Shown: positions 7,416 through 15,681 of the stretch, piece after piece
How the letters are laid out: each line of letters opens with the position of its first letter
Numbering within the stretch: position 1 is the stretch's first letter
Origin: Bacteroidales bacterium
GTDB taxonomy: Bacteria > Bacillota > Clostridia > Lachnospirales > Lachnospiraceae
Assembly: GCA_023664535.1 (NCBI GenBank)
Contig: JAMPFJ010000005.1
Coordinates: 48,001 to 112,000 of the forward strand
DNA: 64,000 bases
Reading direction: 5' to 3'
Program-made: the position numbers and the translations under genes
Notes under the pieces: model-generated
Database searches by the model: none
Told to the model about the DNA's origin: nothing
The model's input: the letters and a program-made list of their open reading frames with translations, nothing else

Positions 7416-8000
7416 ATGAAAGAAAAAACAGTCCCGGAAAAATTATCCACCATGCAGATAACCAGAATTGCATTGATGACGGCATTTATCAGTGCGTCTT
7501 CTTATTTGCGCATCCCGCTTCCTTTTGCAGGAGGGGTTATTACCGGACAGACCCTTGCGGTAAATCTGGTGGCGCTGGTGCTTACTCCGTCAGAAGCGGG
7601 AATGACGATGCTTTGTTACTGGCTGCTGGGGGTTCTGGGCGTACCGGTGTATGGCGGAGCGGCGGGACCGGGTAAAATGTTTGGATTGACGGGAGGATAT
7701 TGTGCCGCTTTTATATTGGCAGCGTTTTTAATTGCAGGGCTGCGGGGAAAGGAATATAATTTTGTCAGATATGTGTTGGTTACTGTTTTAATTGGTATTC
7801 CGGTTATAGACGGAATCGGTTTTGCCTGGATGAAGGCAGTGAGCGGCATGACGTGGAAATCGGCATTTGCCACAGGTTTTCTGCCGTATCTTCCGCTGGA
7901 TGCAGTAAAGTGTATTGGGGCGGTATTACTGGCAAAGCCGGTAGGACATGCATTTCGGATAATGGAGGATGGCAGAGGAAAACCGCCAGCGGAAAAATAA
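7416..8000 (+). CDS. bioY: Biotin ECF transporter S component
   Basis: Protein of 194 residues with about six membrane segments. BioY marks: N-terminal ALMTAFISASSYLRIPLPF, GQTLAVNLVALVLTP, LLGVLGVPVYGGAAGPGKMFGLTGGY, and C-terminal FLPYLPLDAVKCIGAVLL. BioY binds biotin and works with the shared ECF energising module (EcfA, EcfA', EcfT), which is not in the window. Operator and promoter directly upstream support control by biotin supply. The ribosome binding site AAGGAAA lies ahead of ATG 7416. Confidence 0.95.
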   Translation: MKEKTVPEKLSTMQITRIALMTAFISASSYLRIPLPFAGGVITGQTLAVNLVALVLTPSEAGMTMLCYWLLGVLGVPVYGGAAGPGKMFGLTGGYCAAFILAAFLIAGLRGKEYNFVRYVLVTVLIGIPVIDGIGFAWMKAVSGMTWKSAFATGFLPYLPLDAVKCIGAVLLAKPVGHAFRIMEDGRGKPPAEK

Positions 8001-8099
8001 AGCGAAGGAAGCGGTAAATAATTTTGCAATTCCCGGATATACCTATTATAATAGGAAGAAATGGCGGCAGTTTATGCAAAAAAGGAAAAAGGAGACGGG

Positions 8100-8735
8100 A
8101 TGAAAAAAGGAATTATTTTTGATATGGACGGAACGCTCTGGGATTCCTCGGAAGGGGTGGCGAAGGCGTGGACGTCCGTGGTGGAGAAACGATATAAAAA
8201 AGAGCGCAGGATAACGGTAGAGGAGATTCAGGGCGTTATGGGAAAGACCATGGATAAGATTGCAGAGGAGCTTTTTCCGGAATTGCCTGAACAAAAAAGA
8301 ACAGAGCTTCTGGAGGCGTGCTGCGACAATGAAAACGAATACCTGAGAGTAAACGGCGGGGTACTGTATCCGCAGCTGGAGGACACGTTAAACCTGCTGC
8401 AAAAGAAGTATCCTTTATATATTGTGAGTAATTGTCAGAGCGGATACATTGAAGCATTTTTGGAGCATTACGGATTTGCTCACTATTTTGAAGATATCGA
8501 GTGTTATGGGAATAATGGATTGAAGAAAGGTGACAATATTCGGAATATCGTGAAAAGGAATCATTTGGATGATGCGGTTTATGTGGGGGATATCCAGGGA
8601 GATTATGAGGCAAGCCGGGAAGCGGGAGTGAAATTTATTCATGCGGCATACGGCTTTGGAAGGATAGCAGAAAAGGTTCCGGCGATTCGGCATTTTGCGG
8701 AGCTTCCCCGTCTGCTGGAAGAAAATGACGGCTAA
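8100..8735 (+). CDS. HAD-family hydrolase, phosphoglycolate phosphatase-like
   Basis: Protein of 211 residues from ATG 8100, which has AAAAGGAGACGGG directly upstream; an in-frame ATG at 8061 lacks one. HAD motif I is DMDGTLWDS, motif II is in IVSNCQ, motif III is the Lys of GLKKGDN, and motif IV is YVGDIQGD. A helical C1 cap lies between motifs I and II. The family includes phosphoglycolate, beta-phosphoglucomutase-like and nucleotide phosphatases; the exact substrate cannot be read. It stands alone between bioY and spoVT. Confidence 0.85.
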   Translation: MKKGIIFDMDGTLWDSSEGVAKAWTSVVEKRYKKERRITVEEIQGVMGKTMDKIAEELFPELPEQKRTELLEACCDNENEYLRVNGGVLYPQLEDTLNLLQKKYPLYIVSNCQSGYIEAFLEHYGFAHYFEDIECYGNNGLKKGDNIRNIVKRNHLDDAVYVGDIQGDYEASREAGVKFIHAAYGFGRIAEKVPAIRHFAELPRLLEENDG

Positions 8736-8786
8736 TCCGGATGAAATTTTGTTAAGGCGTTTTTTCGGTAAAATATTGTCGGATTC

Positions 8787-8816
8787 AGAATAAAATTCCA
8801 CTGCTTGCAAATACTA
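8787..8816 (+). promoter_or_regulatory. Possible sigma-G/sigma-F promoter of spoVT
   Basis: AGAATA at 8787-8792, a 17-bp spacer and AATACTA at 8810-8816 resemble the forespore consensus (TGMATA-N17/18-CATACTA), with a mismatch in each half. Bacillus spoVT is sigma-G controlled. The match is suggestive only. Confidence 0.4.
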
Positions 8817-8884
8817 ACAACATCAATCCGAGGGTGAAGCTTCGGAGAAGTTATGAAATCATTATAATTATGGAGGAAAATATC

Positions 8885-9433
8885 GTGAAAGCAACAGGAA
8901 TTGTACGCCGGATAGACGAACTGGGACGTATTGTCGTGCCAAAGGAAATTCGCAGAACCCTGCGGATTCGTGAAGGTGACCCGTTGGAAATCTTTACGGA
9001 TAAGGATGGTGAGATTATTCTGAAGAAATATTCTCCGATTGGGGAGCTCAGCATTTTTGCACAGGAATATGTGGATGCAACAGCACAGATTTTAGGCTGT
9101 CCGGTCTGTGTAACGGACAGGGACCAGATTATTGCGGTGTCGGGAATGCCGAAAAAAGAGTTGATGGGAAAGCCTCTTCATAAAGAACTGGAGGAGGCAA
9201 TCAATGACCGGGAAGCCATTATGGCGAAAAAGGGTGAAAAGAAATATATCCGGATTACCGGTGAAAATGAAGATATTTACGAAGGACAGATTGTGCAGAC
9301 GATTATTTGCGAGGGAGATGCCATTGGAGCGGTAATTATTTTGAATAAGGACGGTAAAAATCCCCTCACTGAGGCAGAGAGAAAAGCGGCGGTTATTGCG
9401 GCAAATTTCCTTGGAAAGCAGATGGAAGGTTAA
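8885..9433 (+). CDS. spoVT: Stage V sporulation protein T, AbrB-type regulator
   Basis: Protein of 182 residues. The start is GTG 8885, preceded by GGAGG at 8871-8875; from there the protein reads (M)KATGIVRRIDELGRIVVPKE, exactly the known SpoVT start, whereas an upstream ATG at 8834 adds 17 unrelated residues. The N-terminal SpoVT/AbrB swapped-hairpin DNA-binding domain (residues 1-50) is followed by a GAF-like C-terminal domain (about 60-180). It is a forespore transcription factor that tunes sigma-G genes and germination traits. In Bacillus it stands between mfd and the yabM-yabP cluster; here mfd is 44 kb away. Confidence 0.95.
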   Translation: MKATGIVRRIDELGRIVVPKEIRRTLRIREGDPLEIFTDKDGEIILKKYSPIGELSIFAQEYVDATAQILGCPVCVTDRDQIIAVSGMPKKELMGKPLHKELEEAINDREAIMAKKGEKKYIRITGENEDIYEGQIVQTIICEGDAIGAVIILNKDGKNPLTEAERKAAVIAANFLGKQMEG

Positions 9434-9736
9434 AAGGAACGGAAAAATCAAAGCCTTCTCGTATTTTTTGCCGCGGCTGGCAAAAGAAAAAATAAGGCAA
9501 AATATACAAAGCGAATTGGGCAAAATGTGCAAGATAAATAAACGTCGGTGGCAATTTGTATAGATTTTACCAGTGTCTCTTCCAAAAAATTCTACTATTT
9601 TGTACAAAAAAACTAAGAATATGGCGATTTGCTTGACAAATAAAGGGTAAACGAGTATAACTACTACTAGGACTTGTCTATCGGAGGCAGGGATGGTAAG
9701 TAATACTAATAATATTTAAGAGGAGGAACTATTCCT
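9434..9736 (+). promoter_or_regulatory. Intergenic region with the HU promoter
   Basis: A strong promoter is present: TTGACA at 9633-9638, a 17-bp spacer and TATAAC at 9656-9661. The first 190 bases hold only a weak inverted repeat (TTTTTGCC / GGCAAAAG near 9467-9488) that could help end the spoVT transcript; I see no other gene. The HU ribosome binding site is AGAGGAGGAAC just before ATG 9737. Confidence 0.75.
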
Positions 9737-10012
9737 ATGAACAAAACAGAATTGGTTGCAGCTATCGCTGACAAGACTGAATTATCTAAGAAAGACGCTG
9801 AGAAGGCATTAAAGGCTTTCACCGATGTAGTAGCTGAAGAGTTAACAAAGGGTGATAAGATTCAGTTAGTTGGTTTTGGTACTTTTGAAGTAGTTGAGAG
9901 ACCGGCAAGAGAGGGAAGAAACCCTAAGACTGGCGAGACAATGAAGATTGCAGCATCTAAGGCTCCTAAGTTTAAGGCTGGTAAGGCATTAAAGGATGTT
10001 GTTAACAAATAA
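9737..10012 (+). CDS. hup: HU-family DNA-binding protein
   Basis: Protein of 91 residues, the standard HU length. It starts MNKTELVAAIADKTELSKKD, has the GFGTFEVVERPAREGRNPKTGE beta arm (with the conserved Pro that intercalates into DNA; shown here in full only to its key parts) and ends FKAGKALKDVVN. It bends and compacts chromosomal DNA as a homodimer. It has its own strong promoter and terminator, and its codon use is that of a very highly expressed gene. In many Clostridia hup lies next to rqcP, as here. Confidence 0.97.
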   Translation: MNKTELVAAIADKTELSKKDAEKALKAFTDVVAEELTKGDKIQLVGFGTFEVVERPAREGRNPKTGETMKIAASKAPKFKAGKALKDVVNK

Positions 10013-10044
10013 TTGTTTTTAAGTTAACTGTGTTTAACGTGGTG

Positions 10045-10080
10045 AAGGCTGTTGTTGTGTGCAACAGCCTTTGTTGTTTT
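10045..10080 (+). terminator. Terminator of hup
   Basis: A 10-bp stem (10045-10054 with 10062-10071), a 7-base loop and the tail TGTTGTTTT. Confidence 0.8.
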
Positions 10081-10117
10081 GCAGAGGAAATTCCGTGAGG
10101 AATTTGGGAGGAAGCAG

Positions 10118-10357
10118 ATGAGACTAGATAAATATTTAAAGGTGTCCAGATTGATTAAGCGGAGAACCATCGCCAATGAAGCATGTGATGCAGGGCGGGT
10201 GTCGGTAAACGGAAAGACGGCGAAGGCATCTACAGACGTTAAGGAGGGTGACCGCATAGATATTGAATTTGGCAATAAAAGCGTTGCCGTTATTGTGACA
10301 CAGATTATGGAATCAACCAAAAAAGAGGATGCGAAAGAGATGTTTCGGTATCTGTAG
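10118..10357 (+). CDS. rqcP: S4-domain ribosome quality control factor RqcP (HslR/YabO-like)
   Basis: Protein of 79 residues from ATG 10118, with GGGAGGAAGC upstream; an in-frame ATG at 10052 lies inside the hup terminator and is not used. It is a single S4 RNA-binding domain (MRLDKYLKVSRLIKRRTIAN, then AGRVSVNG and GDRIDIEFG). In Bacillus RqcP works with RqcH in adding C-terminal alanine tails to stalled nascent chains on 50S subunits. It heads the rqcP-yabP-yabQ-divIC run. Confidence 0.9.
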   Translation: MRLDKYLKVSRLIKRRTIANEACDAGRVSVNGKTAKASTDVKEGDRIDIEFGNKSVAVIVTQIMESTKKEDAKEMFRYL

Positions 10358-10425
10358 GAATGTTTTGCCGTTATGCTTCATAGAATGAATAAGAAAATGA
10401 TGGACGTGTTTAGCGGGGTAACGGT

Positions 10426-10710
10426 ATGGAAGAGGTTCGCAGTGGAAAAGGGCATAAAATTACATTGAATAACAGAGGGGCAGGTCTGATTACCGGGGTA
10501 AATGCAGTGGTTTCTTTTGATTTGAATGAGATTTTACTGGAGACCGAACAGGGTGTGCTTTTAATTAAAGGGACAGACTTAAATGTGACAAAGCTTACGC
10601 TGGACAAAGGAGAGGTGGAGATAGACGGAAGAGTGGATTCTTTTACCTATTCTGATTTGAAGCCCGGAATGCGTGGAGAAAATGGATTGTTTAACCGTTT
10701 GTTTAAGTAG
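10426..10710 (+). CDS. yabP: Sporulation protein YabP
   Basis: Protein of 94 residues. It shows the YabP/YqfC fold pattern: HKITLNNRGAGLITGV, then VVSFDLNEILLET, GVLLIKGTDLNVTKLTLDKGEVEIDG in repeated strands, and a C-terminal GLFNRLFK. YabP is a mother-cell sporulation protein associated with YabQ. It is coupled to yabQ, 9 bp downstream. Confidence 0.92.
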   Translation: MEEVRSGKGHKITLNNRGAGLITGVNAVVSFDLNEILLETEQGVLLIKGTDLNVTKLTLDKGEVEIDGRVDSFTYSDLKPGMRGENGLFNRLFK

Positions 10711-10719
10711 GTAAGCGGT

Positions 10720-11142
10720 ATGGCGGATTTGATTTATGACGAGGTGAAGCTGTTTACGGTCTGTCTGCTGCTTGGTCTGCTGCTGGCGCTGGCTTATGAC
10801 GGAATCCGGATTTTACGGCTGTTTTTCGGACATCGGAACTGGTTAATCGATTTGGAGGATTTATTGTTTTGGCTGTTTACGGCATGGCTTGTATTTAGAA
10901 CGCTGTTTATCTATAACCGGGGGGCGCTCAGGGGATATGCATTTCTGGGATTGTTTCTGGGCGTACTGCTCTATACGCTTACCCTGAGCAGGCTGTTGCT
11001 GGCAGCGGCGGAAAAGCTGGTGCCCGGCTGGAATAAATTGAAGCGGTGGATAAAGAAGCCTTTTTGCATTTTCCGTGATTTTTTCAGAAAAGCATTGAAA
11101 AATATAATGGCAGACGTTAAAATGGCTATAAAGGGGAGATAA
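10720..11142 (+). CDS. yabQ: Spore cortex biosynthesis protein YabQ
   Basis: Protein of 140 residues with three or four membrane helices (LFTVCLLLGLLLALAYDGIRILR first; LLFWLFTAWLVFRT; LGLFLGVLLYTLTL). YabQ localises to the outer forespore membrane and is needed for cortex formation in Bacillus. The Y-D-G/R-x-x-R segment after TM1 is typical of the family. It lies between yabP and divIC as in Bacillus. Confidence 0.92.
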   Translation: MADLIYDEVKLFTVCLLLGLLLALAYDGIRILRLFFGHRNWLIDLEDLLFWLFTAWLVFRTLFIYNRGALRGYAFLGLFLGVLLYTLTLSRLLLAAAEKLVPGWNKLKRWIKKPFCIFRDFFRKALKNIMADVKMAIKGR

Positions 11143-11160
11143 TCCTGCAAAAAGAAACGG

Positions 11161-11472
11161 GTGAGTAGGTTGAGTAAGAGACGCAAAAGGAAAAAACGAA
11201 ATAGTAAGGGGCTTCCGATTGTTATCTTTGTCCTGATTATGTTTTGCGGAGTTGTCGGTGTGCGGACGGTAATGATGAAGCAGCAGAGTGCGGAGCTGGC
11301 AGAAAAACAGCGGATGCTGGAAAGAGAAATAGAGACGGAGGAACAGCGAACAAAAGAGCTGGAGGAGCTGGAAAAATATATGAAAACCAAGAAGTATATG
11401 GAGGACGTTGCCAGGGAGAAGCTGGGACTGGTATATCCGGACGAGATACTGATTGAGCCGGAGAACAAATAG
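11161..11472 (+). CDS. divIC: Septum formation initiator, DivIC/FtsB-like
   Basis: Protein of about 103 residues, bitopic: a short basic cytoplasmic tail (SKRRKRKKRNSK), one TM helix (IVIFVLIMFCGVVGVRTV), then an extracytoplasmic coiled coil (AELAEKQRMLEREIETEEQR) and the closing motif YMEDVAREKLGLVYPDEI, typical of FtsB/DivIC. The start is uncertain: GTG 11161 or TTG 11170, neither with a strong ribosome binding site. DivIC joins FtsL and DivIB in the divisome. Order yabQ-divIC-spoIIE is conserved, although the yabR S1-domain gene found there in Bacillus is missing. Confidence 0.9.
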   Translation: MSRLSKRRKRKKRNSKGLPIVIFVLIMFCGVVGVRTVMMKQQSAELAEKQRMLEREIETEEQRTKELEELEKYMKTKKYMEDVAREKLGLVYPDEILIEPENK

Positions 11473-11481
11473 GACGGATTA

Positions 11482-11570
11482 TGTCGGAAGTTGCGGCGGA
11501 GGATGTCTTTATGTGACAGTTTTTGTAAGGTAAGCCTGCTATACTTTACCCCACTTGATTAAGTGGGAGG
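11482..11570 (+). promoter_or_regulatory. spoIIE promoter region: 21-bp spacer, 0A-like box, SD hairpin
   Basis: GTGACA at 11513-11518 and TATACT at 11540-11545 are 21 bp apart, the unusual spacing known for the Spo0A-activated sigma-A promoters of Bacillus spoIIE and spoIIG. TGTCGGA at 11482-11488 resembles a 0A box (TGTCGAA) just upstream of the -35. Downstream, a 7-bp hairpin (11550-11556 with 11561-11567) overlaps the first Gs of the ribosome binding site GGGAGG. Spo0A control is inferred. Confidence 0.55.
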
Positions 11571-11578
11571 TGTGCTTT

Positions 11579-13675
11579 ATGCAATATCGGACAGAACGGG
11601 TAGGGATACATATCCTGGCATTTTTAGTGGCAAGGTGCCAAATATCAGGAATGTATCCTTTTGTTGTGCCGTTTTTAATGTCGGCTTATTTACAGGAGAG
11701 AAGCTCCGTCAGCGTGTTTGCGGCTCTGCTTCTCGGAATTGCCAGCACCCTTAACGGGACAGCCCTTGTGAGATATGCGATTATTTTGCTGTTTTTGCTT
11801 GGACTTTTGGGGAAAACGGACAGAAAGGATATATTTGCAGGAAAATATCAGATTGCCATGGCGGCGGGGGTGGTTACGTGGGCGGTCAGCATGCCCTATC
11901 AGTATCTGCTTACCAGACAGGACAGTACGGTTTTGTATACATTGTTAGAGGGCGTAATCGCAGGCTGCTTCGTCCTGGTCTTTGAGGGAGGGTTTGAGGC
12001 TATGCGGGTAGGAACTGACAGGATGTTTGCGGTGAATGAACGCTTTATCGGTATATTTGCGCTGATGGTAACGATGCTGTTTGGCTGTCCGGCGGTGGAA
12101 TCGCCGATAAACCTGCTCTTTCTTTTTTGCGGGTATTTACTGCTCTATCATACCTATCGCTTTGACAGCAGCGTTGGCGTTGCTGCCGGAAGCATTACCG
12201 GGCTTGTGCTGGCGTTTAGGATGGAGGCAGTCTCTTACCTTGCGGTGATGATTCTTCTGGCAAGTCTTCTGGTGATTTTAAAAGAGCTCGGAAAAGGAGG
12301 GGTTCTGCTCTCCTTTTTAGCGGGGATTTTGCTGTTAGGTTTTTTATACGAGCCGGGGCTGCTTGAACGGGAAATGTTAATCAGTACGCTGCTGGCGTTG
12401 GCGGCATTTTTTTTCACACCGGCTGGCTGGCTGCGGAGGGTGAATACCATCAAAGAGGAGGTAACCCGGTTTTCTCAGGATATTTTGATTCAAGAGGCAA
12501 CCAGAAGCCGCATCGAAAACTTTGGACAGGCATTCCTTGCCATGGAGAAAATGCTGGAATTACATGAGGAACAGCGGACAACTGCGATTCCCAGCGGGCT
12601 CAGTAATATCTATTTAAGCGGGGACGGGATATCCTTGCTGAATGCGGTGGAGGCGCAGAGTAACCGGCTGACGGAGCTGCGGAAAAATTTTATCAGACAG
12701 TTAGGGCAGATTGGGGGAATCATTACCTCTTTTCAGACTGAGCTTGACGAGCAGTCGGCAAAGCTGGAGCTGTTTGAAGGGAGAACAAAGGAACGGCTGG
12801 ACAGGCTTGGAGTGACCGTGACAAAAGCGGTATTGGTTAAGGATAAGGAAGAACGGAATCAGGTATACGTCAGCTGTTTTGTCCGGAATGCCCATGTTGT
12901 AACCGGAAAACAGATGGCGGAGAAAATCAGTCAGATTCTGGGAAAACGGATGATTTGTGTAAACCGGAAAGAGGATGTGGTGGGGAATACGGAGAGCCGC
13001 TTTTATTTTGTGGAGGAAGGGCGTTTTATGCTGACTACCGGTGTGGTAAGGAGAAACCGCAAAGGAGAAGCGCTTTGCGGGGATAATTTTTCTGTTACCA
13101 AGCTGGATACGCAAAAAGCGGTTCTGATGCTTTCCGACGGCATGGGAAGCGGTGAAAATGCCTATATGGAGAGCGAGCAGATTGTGGATTTGCTGGAGCA
13201 GCTTTTATCGGCGGGATTTTGCAGAGAGCTGGCTATCGAGCTGCTGAATTCCTTTATCAGCTTTCTGGCAGACGGAAGCATCAGCTCGACGCTGGACCTT
13301 ACCATGCTGGATTTCTACACCGGTATTGCGGATTTTATCAAGCTGGGGGCGTCTACGACATTCATCAAAAGGAAAGAGCGGGTGGAATGTATCCGCTCCA
13401 CCTCCCTTCCGGTGGGGGTGCTGGAACAGGTAGAATTTGACAGCTGCGCCAGAAAGCTTTATCATGGAGATATGATTGTTATGGTCAGCGACGGTGTGGT
13501 GGACGGTATTATTTTTGAGGATAAGGAAAATTATCTGGCAGAGCTGATTGCCGCCATAGACACCAATAACGCTCAGATTATGGCGGAATGTATTATGCAG
13601 GATATAGAAACCATGCAAAGGAACGGACTGCGGGATGACAGTACCGTTTTGGTGGCTGGAGTATGGGAAAGATAA
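11579..13675 (+). CDS. spoIIE: Stage II sporulation protein E, PP2C-type phosphatase
   Basis: Protein of 698 residues from ATG 11579 (GGGAGGTG upstream; an in-frame ATG at 11555 is worse). The first 290 residues contain about ten membrane helices. A central helical linker region follows (about 300-470), with the PP2C/SpoIIE phosphatase domain at about 490-698, showing LSDGMGSGENA and MVSDGVVDG, whose aspartates bind the metals. SpoIIE sits at the polar septum and dephosphorylates SpoIIAA to release sigma-F in the forespore. Length and order match the family (Bacillus 827 aa; clostridial forms are shorter). The upstream region carries a Spo0A-type promoter. tilS starts 3 bp after its stop. Confidence 0.95.
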   Translation: MQYRTERVGIHILAFLVARCQISGMYPFVVPFLMSAYLQERSSVSVFAALLLGIASTLNGTALVRYAIILLFLLGLLGKTDRKDIFAGKYQIAMAAGVVTWAVSMPYQYLLTRQDSTVLYTLLEGVIAGCFVLVFEGGFEAMRVGTDRMFAVNERFIGIFALMVTMLFGCPAVESPINLLFLFCGYLLLYHTYRFDSSVGVAAGSITGLVLAFRMEAVSYLAVMILLASLLVILKELGKGGVLLSFLAGILLLGFLYEPGLLEREMLISTLLALAAFFFTPAGWLRRVNTIKEEVTRFSQDILIQEATRSRIENFGQAFLAMEKMLELHEEQRTTAIPSGLSNIYLSGDGISLLNAVEAQSNRLTELRKNFIRQLGQIGGIITSFQTELDEQSAKLELFEGRTKERLDRLGVTVTKAVLVKDKEERNQVYVSCFVRNAHVVTGKQMAEKISQILGKRMICVNRKEDVVGNTESRFYFVEEGRFMLTTGVVRRNRKGEALCGDNFSVTKLDTQKAVLMLSDGMGSGENAYMESEQIVDLLEQLLSAGFCRELAIELLNSFISFLADGSISSTLDLTMLDFYTGIADFIKLGASTTFIKRKERVECIRSTSLPVGVLEQVEFDSCARKLYHGDMIVMVSDGVVDGIIFEDKENYLAELIAAIDTNNAQIMAECIMQDIETMQRNGLRDDSTVLVAGVWER

Positions 13676-13678
13676 ACG

Positions 13679-15154
13679 ATGGTAGAGAAAATCAGGAAAA
13701 CAATACGGGAATATCAAATGCTTGATGCAAAGGACCGGGTGGTAATGGGCATTTCCGGCGGCGCCGATTCGGTGGCGCTGCTGCTGGCGCTTTGCAGGCT
13801 GAGAGAAGAGTTTTCCCTGTGGCTTGCGGCGGTGCATGTCAACCATGGAATACGGGGAGACGCAGCAAAAGGCGATGCGGAATATGTGGAGCGGCTCTGC
13901 CGGACATATGGGGTTCCGTTTTTTCTGTTTGAGGAAAATATCCCGGAAATGGCAAAAAAACAGGGGAAATCCGAGGAGGAAATGGGACGGGAGTACCGTT
14001 ATCAGTGCTTTTTCCGGGTGCTGGAGGAGATGCATGCCGGCAAGCTGGCAGTGGCGCATCATATGGACGACCAGGCGGAGACCGTGCTTTTTCATTTAAT
14101 CCGGGGAACCGGTTTGTCCGGCATGCGGGGAATGCTGCCGGTGAACGGAAAGGTGATACGCCCCCTCATCAACTGCCGGAAAGAAGAACTGGCAGACTGG
14201 CTTCGCAGGGAGCAGGTGCCGTGGAGAGAGGATGCGACGAACCGGGAGGATATCTGTTCGCGGAACAGGCTGCGAAACCGGGTGTTTCCGGAGCTGGAGA
14301 AAATCAATGCACAGACCGTTGCCCATGTCTGCCGTCTGGCAAAGGAAATGCAGGAATATGAACAGTTTTTCCGGCAGAGCGTATCGGATTATGTGGAACG
14401 GAATGCAGTGGTGGAAGGCAGAGAAGGAGAGTTTTCGGTAAAGATTAATAGGAAAATGCTCGCCGGGCAGCCGGAGGTAATGTGCAGAGGGGTGATTTAT
14501 GAACTGCTTGCGCTGGCTGCCGGAAAAAAAAGAGATTTTACGGAAGAGCACGTACAGGCGGTTTGCGCACTTCTGGCAAAGCAAAGCGGAAGAAAAATAT
14601 CGCTTCCCTGCCGGATAGAAGCGTTGGTTTCGTATGAAAATCTGATAATTAGGAAATGCTTGGAAAAGAGGGAAGAGTGCTGGCAGGAGAAGATTGAGTT
14701 AAACAGGCTGCTGGCAGAGGCGGAAAATGGATATCCGGCAGAGCAAAAAATTGTGCTTCCCGGCGGGGCATATCTGGGGGTACAGGTGTTGTCGGCGGCA
14801 GGACAGGGCGAAAAAATAGCGGAAATTCAAAAAATGTCTGCCGGAAATTTCAAAAATCCCTATGCGAAATTCTTTGATTGTGATACAATAAAAGGTACGT
14901 TGTATATACGAACTCCCCAACCGGAGGACTATTTGGTTATCAATCAGCAGGGGGGCAGAAAAAGCCTGTCCAGATATTTTAAGGATGTGAAGCTGCCTGC
15001 GGATAAACGGAAAGCCCGGATGATTGTGGCGGATGGCAGCGAAGTGTTGTGGGTGCTCGGCGGACGACGGAGCGAAAAATATAGAATACAGGATGATACA
15101 AGGCATGTTTTAATGCTGACGTACGAAGGAGAGATCGATGAGTTATCATATTGA
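13679..15154 (+). CDS. tilS: tRNA(Ile)-lysidine synthetase
   Basis: Protein of 491 residues. It ligates lysine to C34 of tRNA-Ile(CAU) using ATP so that it reads AUA. The N-type ATP-pyrophosphatase P-loop is SGGADS (about residues 26-31), followed by HVNHGIRGD and MDDQAETVLFHLIRGTGLSG; a TilS substrate-binding domain and the C-terminal TilS-C domain follow (about 380-491). The last 17 bases overlap hpt. The tilS-hpt-ftsH order is widely conserved in Firmicutes. Confidence 0.96.
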   Translation: MVEKIRKTIREYQMLDAKDRVVMGISGGADSVALLLALCRLREEFSLWLAAVHVNHGIRGDAAKGDAEYVERLCRTYGVPFFLFEENIPEMAKKQGKSEEEMGREYRYQCFFRVLEEMHAGKLAVAHHMDDQAETVLFHLIRGTGLSGMRGMLPVNGKVIRPLINCRKEELADWLRREQVPWREDATNREDICSRNRLRNRVFPELEKINAQTVAHVCRLAKEMQEYEQFFRQSVSDYVERNAVVEGREGEFSVKINRKMLAGQPEVMCRGVIYELLALAAGKKRDFTEEHVQAVCALLAKQSGRKISLPCRIEALVSYENLIIRKCLEKREECWQEKIELNRLLAEAENGYPAEQKIVLPGGAYLGVQVLSAAGQGEKIAEIQKMSAGNFKNPYAKFFDCDTIKGTLYIRTPQPEDYLVINQQGGRKSLSRYFKDVKLPADKRKARMIVADGSEVLWVLGGRRSEKYRIQDDTRHVLMLTYEGEIDELSY

Positions 15155-15662
15155 TGTAATGATTTCAGAGGAAGAAGTAAAAACAAAGATTGGTGAACTG
15201 GCGGAATTGATTAACCGGGATTACGCAGGAAAAGAATTGCATCTGGTTGTCATTTTGAAGGGAAGTGTATTTTTTGCCAGTGATTTGGCGAGACAGCTTA
15301 CTGTTCCGGTAACTATGGATTTTATGGAAGTGTCCTCCTATGGAGCGGGAATGGTTTCTGCCGGCAAAATTACCGTAAAGCAGGAATTGGATGAAGAAAT
15401 TACCGGAAAGAATGTTTTAATTGTGGAGGACATTGTAGATTCCGGTAATACGCTGTATCATCTGAAGCAGCTTCTGCAGGCGCGAAACCCGGAAAGCCTT
15501 AAGATTGTCACGCTGCTGGATAAAGCAGAAAGGCGGACTGCGGATATCCAGGTAGATTATTGCGGATTCGAGATTCCGGACAAGTTTGTGGTGGGCTATG
15601 GTCTGGACTATGCGCAAAAGCACCGCAATCTTCCATACATTGGTGTGGTTATACAGAATTAA
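15138..15662 (+). CDS. hpt: Hypoxanthine phosphoribosyltransferase
   Basis: Protein of 174 residues; salvages hypoxanthine or guanine to IMP or GMP with PRPP. The PRPP loop is VLIVEDIVDSGNTL (about residues 94-107), the LKGSVFFASDLAR segment is the first substrate loop, and YCGFEIPDKFVVGYGLDYAQKHR (key residues K, D and Y) is the purine-binding part. The ATG at 15138 has GAAGGAGAG upstream and lies inside the tilS end. Confidence 0.96.
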   Translation: MSYHIDVMISEEEVKTKIGELAELINRDYAGKELHLVVILKGSVFFASDLARQLTVPVTMDFMEVSSYGAGMVSAGKITVKQELDEEITGKNVLIVEDIVDSGNTLYHLKQLLQARNPESLKIVTLLDKAERRTADIQVDYCGFEIPDKFVVGYGLDYAQKHRNLPYIGVVIQN

Positions 15663-15681
15663 ATTATAAAAGGAGCATAAT

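Noticed and set aside
13205..14095. 296-codon minus-strand ORF over spoIIE and tilS
   Set aside because: It lies opposite highly conserved catalytic domains of both genes and has no recognisable domain or ribosome binding site.
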